Of a stretch of 60,000 nt of DNA, positions 42,989-54,200 are shown one piece after another. The stretch is taken from the NCBI RefSeq assembly GCF_026151205.1, contig NC_087080.1:13651337-13711336 (forward strand), in the 5' to 3' direction. Each line of letters opens with the position of its first letter. Positions within the stretch are counted from its first letter, which is position 1. This DNA is from Bolinopsis microptera (Eukaryota > Ctenophora > Tentaculata > Lobata > Bolinopsidae). The position numbers were made by a program, and so were the translations under genes. The notes under the pieces were generated by a model. That model was not told where the DNA came from and made no database searches. It saw nothing but the letters and a program-made list of their open reading frames with translations.

Positions 42989-43118
42989 CTTTCGGGATCC
43001 ATTCTGTAATATTCTCTTCAGCATCGTCAAGTTCCCAACACCACTCGGACTGGTTCTCCCAATTTTTCCTGTCCACATCATTTGTAAAGACCATATCTTT
43101 AGCAGGACTACTGGTCGG
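42989..43118 (-). CDS. Secreted protein, second exon
   Basis: Acceptor CCACTCAG and donor AAAG|GTACC. 43 codons plus one base, in phase with exon 1. It includes NDVDRKNWENQSEWCWELDD and ITEWIPK, with two N-glycosylation sequons (NQS, NIT). The gene must continue to the left, but the following 2 kb is fold-back elements and no third exon was recognised. Confidence 0.55.
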
Positions 43119-43284
43119 CTGAGTGGATAATATTTTAGTTAATCAGTCACACTCACAGTGTACACAGTATTCAACAAATCATTATCAACCAATCAGAGCA
43201 CAGTATTTTATTTTTAACAAACGGTACATATGAATTATGAAACCAACCAATTAGATTTGTCAAACATGCACCGGGGAAACTTAC

Positions 43285-43506
43285 CGGCATGGTGCCTGGG
43301 CCAGGCGAGACGTATTCATCACTCTCGGGATTATCTTTGGGGTCTAATAGGGCGAGCCGTGCTGCCTTCTCTCTTGCATAATTACTTTTTACGATTTCAT
43401 CTAGCTTTGCACGATGTTGTTTCTTTTCAGCAGGAGACATATCCTTAAACGGGCACGCGCCGTATACTATTCCGAGGATGCACGCTAGAAAAATTGTCCA
43501 CCTCAT
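43285..43506 (-). CDS. Secreted protein, first exon (signal peptide)
   Basis: 74 codons from ATG to a strong donor (CCG|GTAAGT). Residues 1-17 form a classical signal peptide (MRWTIFLACILGIVYGA), followed by CPFKDMSPAEKKQHRAKLDE, a charged helical stretch, and an acidic Pro-rich end (PESDEYVSPGPG). The protein should enter the secretory pathway. Phase-0 splicing to 42989-43118 extends it. No family is recognised. Confidence 0.6.
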
Positions 43507-44125
43507 TGTTGATCCTATTCTCCAAATACAGAACAGGGTTACAATTTTAGAAATTACTGTTAAATTTTATATTATTATCGGGATGGAGCCTATAATCTGG
43601 GTTTTGGGCATGTTGAGGTGATTTTGCATAATTGGACAAAAATGGATCAAATATTAAAAAGAGCATGGCTGCACAACAGGCACTGCTACTACTAATAATA
43701 TATCTCGAAAATAAGTTTCGCAACAAATTTAGGATACGTTTTCCAAACATTCTACTGGCGGTAACCCAATGCTTCTGTACCTATCGAGTATCAGTAGAAG
43801 TACAGCTGATTACGGTGTTTTGACAGCAGTAGAAATAAAATACAGAAAAGGAAGTAAAACATATTGCCGCTATAGAATAATATCCATTTCCCAAAATGAT
43901 TTAGCCTATTTATATAGTAAAATTTACGTTTTATTTAAATTTACATAATAGCAATATACAAATTCTAAAAAATTAATTGTTCTCTCTTGAACAAAAGATT
44001 GAGCCCGTCTGGTCGACCACTTAATATGATATGAATATTTTTTTAAAGCAATATGACACTTTTACAAATTCAAAAATTTCTCTTCGTTTTAACGCTAAAG
44101 AATTAATAATAATTGTTATACTTTC
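43507..44125. other. Intergenic, upstream of the secreted-protein gene
   Basis: AT-rich. It would contain the promoter of the minus-strand secreted-protein gene, but no TATA box or other element could be assigned with confidence. Confidence 0.4.
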
Positions 44126-45600
44126 CAACAAAAGTTAAGAGCTAGTCAGTTTGGCAAAGTTTTCATTGAGCCTTATTATACTTACTATTTATTAACAAAA
44201 GCACAGTTCGTTCGTTATAATGACTTAAATATATTCAAATCATCAGGCCTTTAAAGTTTAACGTTTTATTTGTTGAAAGACCTTCAATAATATTTGCATA
44301 ATAATTTAGCATATAGGCGCCGGGCAGGGTTTAAACGTTCGCGTTTAAGGTTTATAAACCTATATACTATATACAGTATTAGTCAGGGTTTGTTACACGA
44401 CAATATTAATCACGGTGACACATGATAAGGTTAATCCAGAATCCCGAACCCAATTTTTATTGTTTTTCTTATAGTAGTTCTTATACTTATAGTTTTATAG
44501 TTCAGCCTTCTACTTCTAGTCTGACAATATTTGATGAGAGGATCTAGGTTAACAATACAATAATTTATTAATCGACTATTTATAAATGAATATAATACTA
44601 ACTAGTTTATTTATTTCAGATAAAGGGCACACTGAAGGAAAAGAACCGGACGTTTGTCCTAAAATCTCCGTCAGAAATGGAACCTGTCCAATTAAGTTGT
44701 GGTACCTTCGGCGCTGCTATATAACAAATAATTTGAGGTCCCAGAGACCGATAGCATGTGACATGATTGAAGATAGCATGTGACATGATTGAAGACAGCA
44801 TGGAGACAGAGACGATGGTGTGCTAAATTTATCGTGGTAGGGGGAGCAGTGAGGAGGAGAGGGCCGATGGCTGATGCCAGTGCTTTCTCACATCTCAACA
44901 AAAGAGCTATTCAGTTTGGCAGAGCTATTATCGAGTCTTTATATTTATTATTTATTAACAAAAACATGGACCGTTCGTTACTGACTTTAAAAAAATTTCA
45001 TATCATCAGGCATTTAAACGGTTTAGTTGTTCAAAGAATTAGCATATAAGCGCCGAACAAGGTTTATAGTCATGAGTCAGGGTTTGTTACATGACAATAA
45101 TAATCACGGTGACACGTGATAAGGTTAATCCAGAGTCCTGGTCCTAAACCCAATTTATATAGTTCAGCCTTCTAGTCTGACAATATTTGATGAGAAGGTC
45201 CATGTTAGCAATAAAATAATTCATTAATCGACTATTTATAAATGAATAATGAATATAATACTAATTAGTTTATTTATAACAGATAAGAGGCACACGGAAG
45301 GAAAAGAACCATACGTTTGTGATAAAATAATGAATATAATACTAATTAGTTTATTTTTAGCAGATAAGAGCACACGGAAGGAAAAGGACCATTCGTTTGT
45401 GCTAAAATAATGAATATAATACTAATTAGTTTATTTATAGCAGATAAGAGCACACGGAAGGAAAAGAACCATACGTTTGTGATAAAATAATGAATATAAT
45501 ACTAATTAGTTTATTTATAGCAGATAAGAGCACACGGAAGGAAAAGGACCATTCGTTTGTGCTAAAATCTCCGTCAGAAATGGAACCTGTCCGATTGAAG
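44126..45600. repeat. Tandem segmental duplication with exon-like blocks
   Basis: 44126-44720 is repeated, diverged, as 44898-45600. Shared landmarks include AATCACGGTGACAC and CAATATTTGATGAGA. Each ends with a splice-acceptor-like TTTATTTCAG or TTTATAGCAG followed by ATAAAGGGCACACTG or ATAAGAGCACACGG, running to a GAAATGGAACCTGTCC phrase. In one frame the block reads KNRTFVLKSPSEMEPVQL. It may be a duplicated exon of a plus-strand gene, but no partner exon was found. Confidence 0.6.
45245..45572 (+). repeat. Four 80-bp tandem repeats carrying an acceptor-like site
   Basis: GAATATAATACTAATTAGTT recurs at 45251, 45332, 45412 and 45492 (periods 81, 80, 80). Each unit carries TTTA(T/T)AGCAGATAAGAG and CACACGGAAGGAAAAG. 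Only the last unit continues into the full exon-like block. Confidence 0.8.
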
Positions 45601-46250
45601 AGAGGGGTATTCACGTTCTTACATTCAACATTCACGAGGTAATTGATTAATCGATCGATTGACAAAGTGATTAATTGATATTGATAAGTTTATTGGATAA
45701 ATTTACAAATGGCCGATCTAATAAAATTAAACATGAATTTCCCGTTGAAAAAAAGAAATTTTCAAACTATAACTTACATGACTTATTCAGACAAGCGTTT
45801 ATCACGGTATATATTGAAGCACGGTATATATTGAAGCAACTTCCAGCGATCCCTACAAAGAAAAAACGGGAGACCTTCTCGCTTTCATCAACTCTCGATT
45901 GGAACCTTAGCACGTAAAGGACTTGGCCTTGAAGCAGATTATCAGGAATACCTAGAGCTTGCAAAGATAATCCTTGGTGGTTTCATCGAAAGGAAAAAGT
46001 GATACACGTACCACATACAACAACCACAAACCAGGAGCAAACCACCACACTCGCTGGATGAGTAAGTTAGGCGATCTACATTCTGAAAATGTCTCTACTT
46101 CGCATCAGCTCGGACTTCACTGGAGGACGAAGAAGAAGATTCACCAAATGGCTTTGTTTGCTGTGTCTGTGTACCTACTCCTAGAAGTCGAAGTCTCACG
46201 TCTCTACGACTTTCACTTCTGCTGCAACAAATCTCGCGGCGGAAATCCTC
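45600..46250. other. Gene-free interval
   Basis: Open frames are short or overlap on both strands. Includes a small direct repeat CACGGTATATATTGAAG at about 45802-45832. Nothing else recognised. Confidence 0.4.
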
Positions 46251-46251
46251 G

Positions 46252-46334
46252 TCATACGGTGTATGACCCGCCGCGCTCCCCCTGTATCGTCAGGACCTAG
46301 TGAAACGACCGTGGGTGTCACAACGTGATACAAA
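46252..46334. mobile_element. Third copy of the 84-bp MITE family
   Basis: CGTCATACGGTGTATGACCC through GCCGCGCTCCCCCTGTATCG to GTGTCACAACGTGATACAA. Flanks GGAAATCC and AGAAATCC give an imperfect 8-bp target duplication. The central hairpin is degenerate, so this is an older copy than those at 20994 and 25416. Confidence 0.72.
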
Positions 46335-46633
46335 GAAATCCGGTGCGCCTAAACAGCCTCAGCCTGTCATTCCGCCGAATCTCTATTCTATGTTTATGAA
46401 CATAATAGCCTGCGGTCCCCAGGTAAGCTAAACCAAGCGTCGTGTAGACTTAAGACTTTGATATGACTAAAGTTAACCTTTTTACCATTAATATTAGACC
46501 TCAAACTTTTGGAGCACTTATAAAATTACTGGGCCGCGCTCAGCCTGTCATTCCGCCAAATCTTTATTATGTTAATGAACATAATAGCCTGGGGTCCTCA
46601 GGTAATTATAAAAGCACTCCTTCATGCCTAAAT

Positions 46634-46744
46634 TTGACCATTGTTAATGGTCTGAACCGGCGCGCGCTACTTCGTAGCTCGTGCCATCGAGAAGAAAGCG
46701 GCGCGCGCTACTTCGAAGAAATTTAGACGAGTAACATCCGTCAA
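46634..46744 (+). mobile_element. TTGACC-type MITE with exact 8-bp target duplication
   Basis: TTGACCATTGTTAATGGTC ... GTAACATCCGTCAA, flanked by GCCTAAAT at 46626-46633 and 46745-46752. Inside, GGCGCGCGCTACTTCG occurs twice in direct orientation. This is the cleanest copy of the family. Confidence 0.85.
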
Positions 46745-47105
46745 GCCTAAATTGATGATATGGAGCATTTTTAACCTGTTAAATTGTTAAAAATCGATGA
46801 AAAAAATGGGCGTTGCAGGTGACGGTAGTTCCGGTTGGGGTTGCCAGTTGCAGAAGCTTCAAATTTTTTGGCAGTTATTTAACCTTAGAGTTAGGAACAA
46901 CAAATAAGCCTATAACTATAACTATAACTACAACAATTTAATTTTATAATATTTTCAATTATTGTTAATTTATGAACCGGGCTAGTTTACATAATATAAC
47001 CCCTCCCCTGATTACATTACATAATCATTAACATCTGACCAGTAGTGATCTGGGTGCTGTACAATATCGATATCCTATTTATTCTGCACAGTTGTCACAT
47101 GAGCC

Positions 47106-47573
47106 AAAATATGACCATTTGATTGGTTTTCAGCGTCATATCACGCGGCTGTGTGTCTTCTGATTGGTTAAAGTTGATCACGTGGATTGCTTATAACTTG
47201 ATGTGTAATGTTGATTTATATAGAGCCAGAGGTCAGCTGACGTAGGGAAACGGTCGCGTGACTCGCCTTGCTGTGTAATGTCGGTTTATATAGAGTCAGA
47301 GGTCAGCTGATGTAGGAAACAATCACGTGACTTTCGCGATAACTTTGAATGTCATAAGTACACTCGTAATTGTGATTATGCAGCAGTCCGGCAAAATATG
47401 ACCATTTGATTGGTTTTCAGCGTCATATCACGCGGCTGTATGTCTTCTGATTGGTTAAAGTTGATCACGTGGATTGCTTATAACTTGATGTGTAATGTTG
47501 ATTTATATAGAGCCAGAGGTCAGCTGACGTAGGGAAACGGCCGCGTGACTCGCCTTGCTGTATAATGTCGTTT
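47106..47573. repeat. Direct tandem duplication, 287-bp period
   Basis: AAAATATGACCATTTGATTG starts at 47106 and 47393. Between, CTGATTGGTTAAAGTTGATC and GAGCCAGAGGTCAGCTGACG are repeated. Within copy 1, TTGATTTATATAGAGCCAGA also recurs as a shorter internal duplication (47212 and 47283). ATTGG and CACGTGA motifs are abundant. No coding sequence. Confidence 0.8.
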
Positions 47574-47789
47574 AAATATAAATAAAACACTGTGTATCGC
47601 AAAATAAATAAATAAATAATACAGACAGACAGGTTAATTGACGATGCCAATTCACGGCAGCTCGGCGCGGCACAGTAGCGCATCTCGCCGATCTAGCCAG
47701 TACTATTCTTTTCTGGAGAATAAAATTCCCGTGTCCGCACTTGCAGCCGGCTCCTCGTTCCATAATAAATCGCTGACAGTCTTTAAGTC
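47572..47789 (-). CDS. Orphan gene last exon (3' part repeat-derived)
   Basis: Acceptor CTAACAG, then GLKDCQRFIMERGAGCKCGH and GNFILQK. From about 47700 the DNA is a dispersed repeat (CTAGATCGGCGAGATGCGCT; compare 27470-27500). The stop at 47572 may therefore be an acquired end. Confidence 0.42.
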
Positions 47790-48100
47790 CTGTTAGAGAG
47801 TACAACTTATAATTCATATATCAGACCAATACGAATGCAATTGTTTATAAACAACCTTGAAGAAATTTCATTCAATTAAGATGATCGAGAGCAAATAAGA
47901 GTAAATAATAAAATATGCCATCAATCAAACTTACCACAATTATGGAAGGGTATCCCTCGTTCGATTTGATGAGCAAACTCTCCACAGTGTCTAGATCTTC
48001 TTCCTTTATCTGTAAAAGAGACAGTTAATATAGATATATCTATAATATCATATGGATCGGCGCCGTGCCACTGGGCCACCAAGGCCTTAATAATGAGAGC

Positions 48101-48141
<41 letters not shown>

Positions 48142-48176
48142 CCACTTTCTTTTGTTGTGTAGAAGTCTAGCCAATG

Positions 48177-48214
<38 letters not shown>

Positions 48215-51200
48215 ATTCGAACAATTGAAACAAATCAAATTGGCGGGCAAACGATCCGTTTCATGATATGTATAAAAACAATACCAATCATCAGTGCCAA
48301 ATAGAATAATGAATTGTAGCGCTATGACATGTTGCTCCTTTATAAAATAATTTTTATCGATCATGAAACATTTTCAAAATTATCAAAATTTACAAAATTT
48401 CCAAAAAAACAGTTTATTGTGTACGTCCCAATTTTAAAATTGTCTATGAATATCTTTGGCTTTTAAAGTTGTAAACTGCGTTGGCCTTCGTGTAGTGGTA
48501 GAGGAAAATTCTTTACTGAGTTCCGTGAAGCTGGTAGAATTAGGATCCGTATTTGAGAGTTAATTGTTGATTCTGGTTATCAAACGAGAGTGCTCAACAA
48601 CGACGAGTCGAAGGAGCATAACTAATAAATAGTTGTTGTTTGGTTTCCCAAAGAGAGTGCTCGACTGCAGTTAAGCAGGAGCATTATAATTCGAACAATT
48701 GAAACAAATCAAATTGGCGGGCAAACGATCCGTTTCATGATATGTATAAAAACAATACCAATCATCAGTGCCAAATAGAATAATGAATTGTAGCGCTATG
48801 ACATGTTGCTCCTTTATAAAATAATTTTTATCGATCATGAAACATTTTCAAAATTATCAAAATTTACAAAATTTCCAAAAAAACAACAGTTTATTGTGTA
48901 CGTCCCAATTTTAAAATTGTCTATGAATATCTTTGGCTTTTAAAGTTGTAAACTGCGTTGGCCTTCGTGTAGTGGTAGAGGAAAATTCTTTACTGAGTTC
49001 CGTGAAGCTGGTAGAATTAGGATCCGTATTTGAGAGTTAATTGTTGATTCTGGTTATCAAACGAGAGTGCTCAACAACGACGAGTCGAAGGAGCATAACT
49101 AATAAATAGTTGTTGTTTGGTTTCCCAAAGAGAGTGCTCGACTGCAGTTAAGCAGGAGCATTATAATTCGAACAATTGAAACAAATCAAATTGGCGGGCA
49201 AACGATCCGTTTCATGATATGTATAAAAACAATACCAATCATCAGTGCCAAATAGAATAATGAATTGTAGCGCTATGACATGTTGCTCCTTTATAAAATA
49301 ATTTTTATCGATCATGAAACATTTTCAAAATTATCAAAATTTACAAAATTTCCATAATTATAATGCTCCTGCTTAACTGCAGTCGAGCACTCTCTTTGGG
49401 AAACCAAACAACAACTATTTATTAGTTATGCTCCTTCGACTCGTCGTTGTTGAGCACTCTCGTTTGATAACCAGAATCAACAATTAACTCTCAAATACGG
49501 ATCCTAATTCTACCAGCTTCACGGAACTCAGTAAAGAATTTTCCTCTACCACTACACGAAGGCCAACGCAGTTTACAACTTTAAAAGCCAAAGATATTCA
49601 TAGACAATTTTAAAATTGGGACGTACACAATAAACTGTTTTTTTGGAAATTTTGTAAATTTTGATAATTTTGAAAATGTTTCATGATCGATAAAAATTAT
49701 TTTATAAAGGAGCAACATGTCATAGCGCTACAGTTCATTATTCTATTTGGCACTGATGATTGGTATTGTTTTTATACATATCATGAAACGGATCGTTTGC
49801 CCGCCAATTTGATTTGTTTCAATTGTTCGAATTATAATGCTCCTGCTTAACTGCAGTCGAGCACTCTCTTTGGGAAACCAAACAACAACTATTTATTAGT
49901 TATGCTCCTTCGACTCGTCGTTGTTGAGCACTCTCGTTTGATAACCAGAATCAACAATTAACTCTCAAATACGGATCCTAATTCTACCAGCTTCACGGAA
50001 CTCAGTAAAGAATTTTCCTCTACCACTACACGAAGGCCAACGCAGTTTACAACTTTAAAAGCCAAAGATATTCATAGACAATTTTAAAATTGGGACGTAC
50101 ACAATAAACTGTTTTTTTGGAAATTTTGTAAATTTTGATAATTTTGAAAATGTTTCATGATCGATAAAAATTATTTTATAAAGGAGCAACATGTCATAGC
50201 GCTACAATTCATTATTCTATTCGGCACTGATGATTGGTATTGTTTTTATACATATCATGAAACGGATCGTTTGCCCGCCAATTTGATTTGTTTCAATTGT
50301 TCGAATTATAATGCTCCTGCTTAACTGCAGTCGAGCACTCTCTTTGGGAAACCAAACAACAACTATTTATTAGTTATGCTCCTTCGACTCGTCGTTGTTG
50401 AGCACTCTCGTTTGATAACCAGAATCAACAATTAACTCTCAAATACGGATCCTAATTCTACCAGCTTCACGGAACTCAGTAAAGAATTTTCCTCTACCAC
50501 TACACGAAGGCCAACGCAGTTTACAACTTTAAAAGCCAAAGATATTCATAGACAATTTTAAAATTGGGACGTACACAATAAACTGTTTTTTTTGGAAATT
50601 TTGTAAATTTTGATAATTTTGAAAATGTTTCATGATCGATAAAAATTATTTTATAAAGGAGCAACATGTCATAGCGCTACAATTCATTATTCTATTTGGC
50701 ACTGATGATTGGTATTGTTTTTATACATATCATGAAACGGATCGTTTGCCCGCCAATTTGATTTGTTTCAATTGTTCGAATTATAATGCTCCTGCTTAAC
50801 TGCAGTCGAGCACTCTCTTTGGGAAACCAAACAACAACTATTTATTAGTTATGCTCCTTCGACTCGTCGTTGTTGAGCACTCTCGTTTGATAACCAGAAT
50901 CAACAATTAACTCTCAAATACGGATCCTAATTCTACCAGCTTCACGGAACTCAGTAAAGAATTTTCCTCTACCACTACACGAAGGCCAACGCAGTTTACA
51001 ACTTTAAAAGCCAAAGATATTCATAGACAATTTTAAAATTGGGACGTACACAATAAACTGTTTTTTTGGAAATTTTGTAAATTTTGATAATTTTGAAAAT
51101 GTTTCATGATCGATAAAAATTATTTTATAAAGGAGCAACATGTCATAGCGCTACAATTCATTATTCTATTTGGCACTGATGATTGGTATTGTTTTTATAC

Positions 51201-54200
51201 ATATCATGAAACGGATCGTTTGCCCGCCAATTTGATTTGTTTCAATTGTTCGAATTATAATGCTCCTGCTTAACTGCAGTCGAGCACTCTCTTTGGGAAA
51301 CCAAACAACAACTATTTATTAGTTATGCTCCTTCGACTCGTCGTTGTTGAGCACTCTCGTTTGATAACCAGAATCAACAATTAACTCTCAAATACGGATC
51401 CTAATTCTACCAGCTTCACGGAACTCAGTAAAGAATTTTCCTCTACCACTACACGAAGGCCAACGCAGTTTACAACTTTAAAAGCCAAAGATATTCATAG
51501 ACAATTTTAAAATTGGGACGTACACAATAAACTGTTTTTTTGGAAATTTTGTAAATTTTGATAATTTTGAAAATGTTTCATGATCGATAAAAATTATTTT
51601 ATAAAGGAGCAACATGTCATAGCGCTACAATTCATTATTCTATTTGGCACTGATGATTGGTATTGTTTTTATACATATCATGAAACGGATCGTTTGCCCG
51701 CCAATTTGATTTGTTTCAATTGTTCGAATTATAATGCTCCTGCTTAACTGCAGTCGAGCACTCTCTTTGGGAAACCAAACAACAACTATTTATTATATAT
51801 ATATATATATTTCATGGCTGTACTTCTACACAATAAAAGAAAGCGGTTGTGATTAGATCGTCGAAAGTCTTTGCATCATTTATTTACATCAATTCTGAGA
51901 AATTATATCATTAAAGTAACTACAACAAATACGAATCATATACAATTGAGAATAAATACAAACTAAAAGCAGTGGGAAAATCTGATGAACTGAAATTTAA
52001 AAAAGAAACTGAAAGCCGTTAAAAATATATATATATATATATTCTAACAACGCACGTAATCAAATATAGCAATTCTTTATAAGAATATAACACATTTGAC
52101 CAAAACCCATAATCATGGGTAGAATGTACCGCTGCCAGTGTCTCTCTTTTCCAAACAAAAGGAAATGATATTAATTTGAGGAACAGTCCGCTAATGCAAA
52201 TTGATACCGAGAATGAAATCGGTCGCTCGCTTTTTCAAATCAATAAGCTTTATTACAATTCGTAAGCCGTGATCGAATGGAAAAAGCGAGCGACCGATTT
52301 CATTCTCGGTATCAATTTGCATTAGCGGACTGTTCCTCAAATTAATATCATTTCCTTTTGTTTGGAAAAGAGAGACACTGGCAGCGGTACATTCTACCCA
52401 TGATTATGGGTTTTGGTCAAATATCATCTCTTTTTGATTATAATGTCAGGATAATTTACACAGCTAGTCGAAACTTCATTAACAAGGAGGTAATTTCAAC
52501 GATTTCGAAATTCTGCCTTTGAAAACGTTTCCTTATGTTTAGTTAGGTATTTCTGTCGATAACCGACTGAATATGGCACTTTTTACTCATTCAAGTTGGC
52601 ATTAAATTCATATATAATGCCATTTAAATATCGTGGAAAGCAGAATATATTCGAAATCACGAATGAGCAAATTTCTCACCTTTCGCACGTGCAAACTTTG
52701 AGCGGACGTCGCGTGCGCATACAATATTGAATAACCGTAAATTTTTGCATAGTGGTATTTAATATATAGTTTGATAAGCATGCAAAGTTTCAGAAGATTT
52801 CAAAAAGAGCTTGGATCACAACGGGACTCCAAAGTTGATAAAAATCGTGAAAATCAAAATTTTTAGCGATTTTAGCTATTTTAAATGAATTTGGGCGTGT
52901 CCCCACGTGTGCAACTTTTCGATTTTTAACTTTAAAACTAGCCTATAACACAATTTACACCTTTAAGAAGCAAAATTGAGCTCCACAACCCAAGGGATGG
53001 CCCAACACCAGAGAATACTAATTCACAACTTTTGTGTTTTTATAAAATTATTCTTCAAAAAAGCACTAACTTCAATAGCAAATATCTTTATGAAGGAGCA
53101 AGGTAGGAAACTATTCCGGTAGATTTTCGGAATGCTTGAACAATTATCTAAGATAAAAATGTCCTCAGATTTTGAATAAAATTACTCCTTAATAGTGTAA
53201 AATCGATTTAAAAAGTTGTTACTTTGTCAAAAGTCAAGTTTTAAAAACACTTAACTTGGTGACGTCATCAAGTGATGATGATGACGTTAAATTATTTTTC
53301 AATACAATGTAAACTAAAGCTTAAACAATTATCTTTAAAACCTGTGGTTCGAGATGACTGTATCGTTTATACTTTTGAATCTACGGACACTTAAATGTAG
53401 GCTACAATTGACTGCAAAAAGCGTCTATACATATATATATATCTTCACGACAATCTGTTGTAAAACAGGGGTTCCAGAAAACCCACTTCCCGATACTCCT
53501 GAAACATGAAATTTTTTTTACAGTCGATTTGGACAAGGTCTAGACGCCCTGCAAAGTTTCAGATCTCTAACTCAATTCTAACATGGTTTTTAAGGCACCT
53601 GAATATGGCGATTTTGGGTTTTTTTACCTAATTTCGTATAACATGCTGGCGCGTATTTTGCGCAAATTTCTTAAAAACCTCCATACAACTATTTCTTATT
53701 CCTGTCATCTTCAACATTGAATTAGAATGTTTTGAACTTAAATGTACCTGCTGAACTACTTTCGATGAGTCTTAATGCCTGGAAAACAATAAAGGGGATA
53801 TAATCGTATAGGGGGTAAATAGTGTTGTGAATATAAGGGCGACGGTAATGCTTGCCAGCATTGTGATACAATGAGATTATTTATTAATAGATTATCTTAC
53901 CAAATCCTTCAGTTGACCATTGTTAATGATCTGGCCCGGCGCGCGCTACTTCGTAGCACTTGCCGTCGGGCAACATTTCGAGAAGAAAGCGGCGCGTGCT
54001 ACTTCGAAGAAATTTAGACGAGTAACATCCGTCAAATCCTTCAGCCTCTGCATAACCCGTTTTTCGAATGTCATAAATGTTCCTTTGTCCGTTTTTACGA
54101 TTCTGCGATAAGGTAAATCTTGTTTAATAAAACCTCTTTTAGATCTCTATTAATGGTCTCAATCTGTTACCGTAAAATCGACAAGACATACATTAATATA

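Noticed and set aside
45974-46300. 108-codon plus-strand ORF
   Set aside because: Its end lies in a MITE, and the rest has no recognisable domain or splice context.
48480-48560. tRNA gene or tRNA-derived SINE head in the satellite unit
   Set aside because: GTGTAGTGGTAGAGG resembles an A-box, but no B-box or cloverleaf partner was found at the right distance.
48211-51797. CRISPR-like regular repeats
   Set aside because: Units are 474 bp, contiguous without variable spacers, and the host is an animal.
52000-52020. Hammerhead ribozyme core (CTGATGA...GAAA)
   Set aside because: CTGATGAACTGAAA lacks room for stem II and shows no flanking stems I or III.
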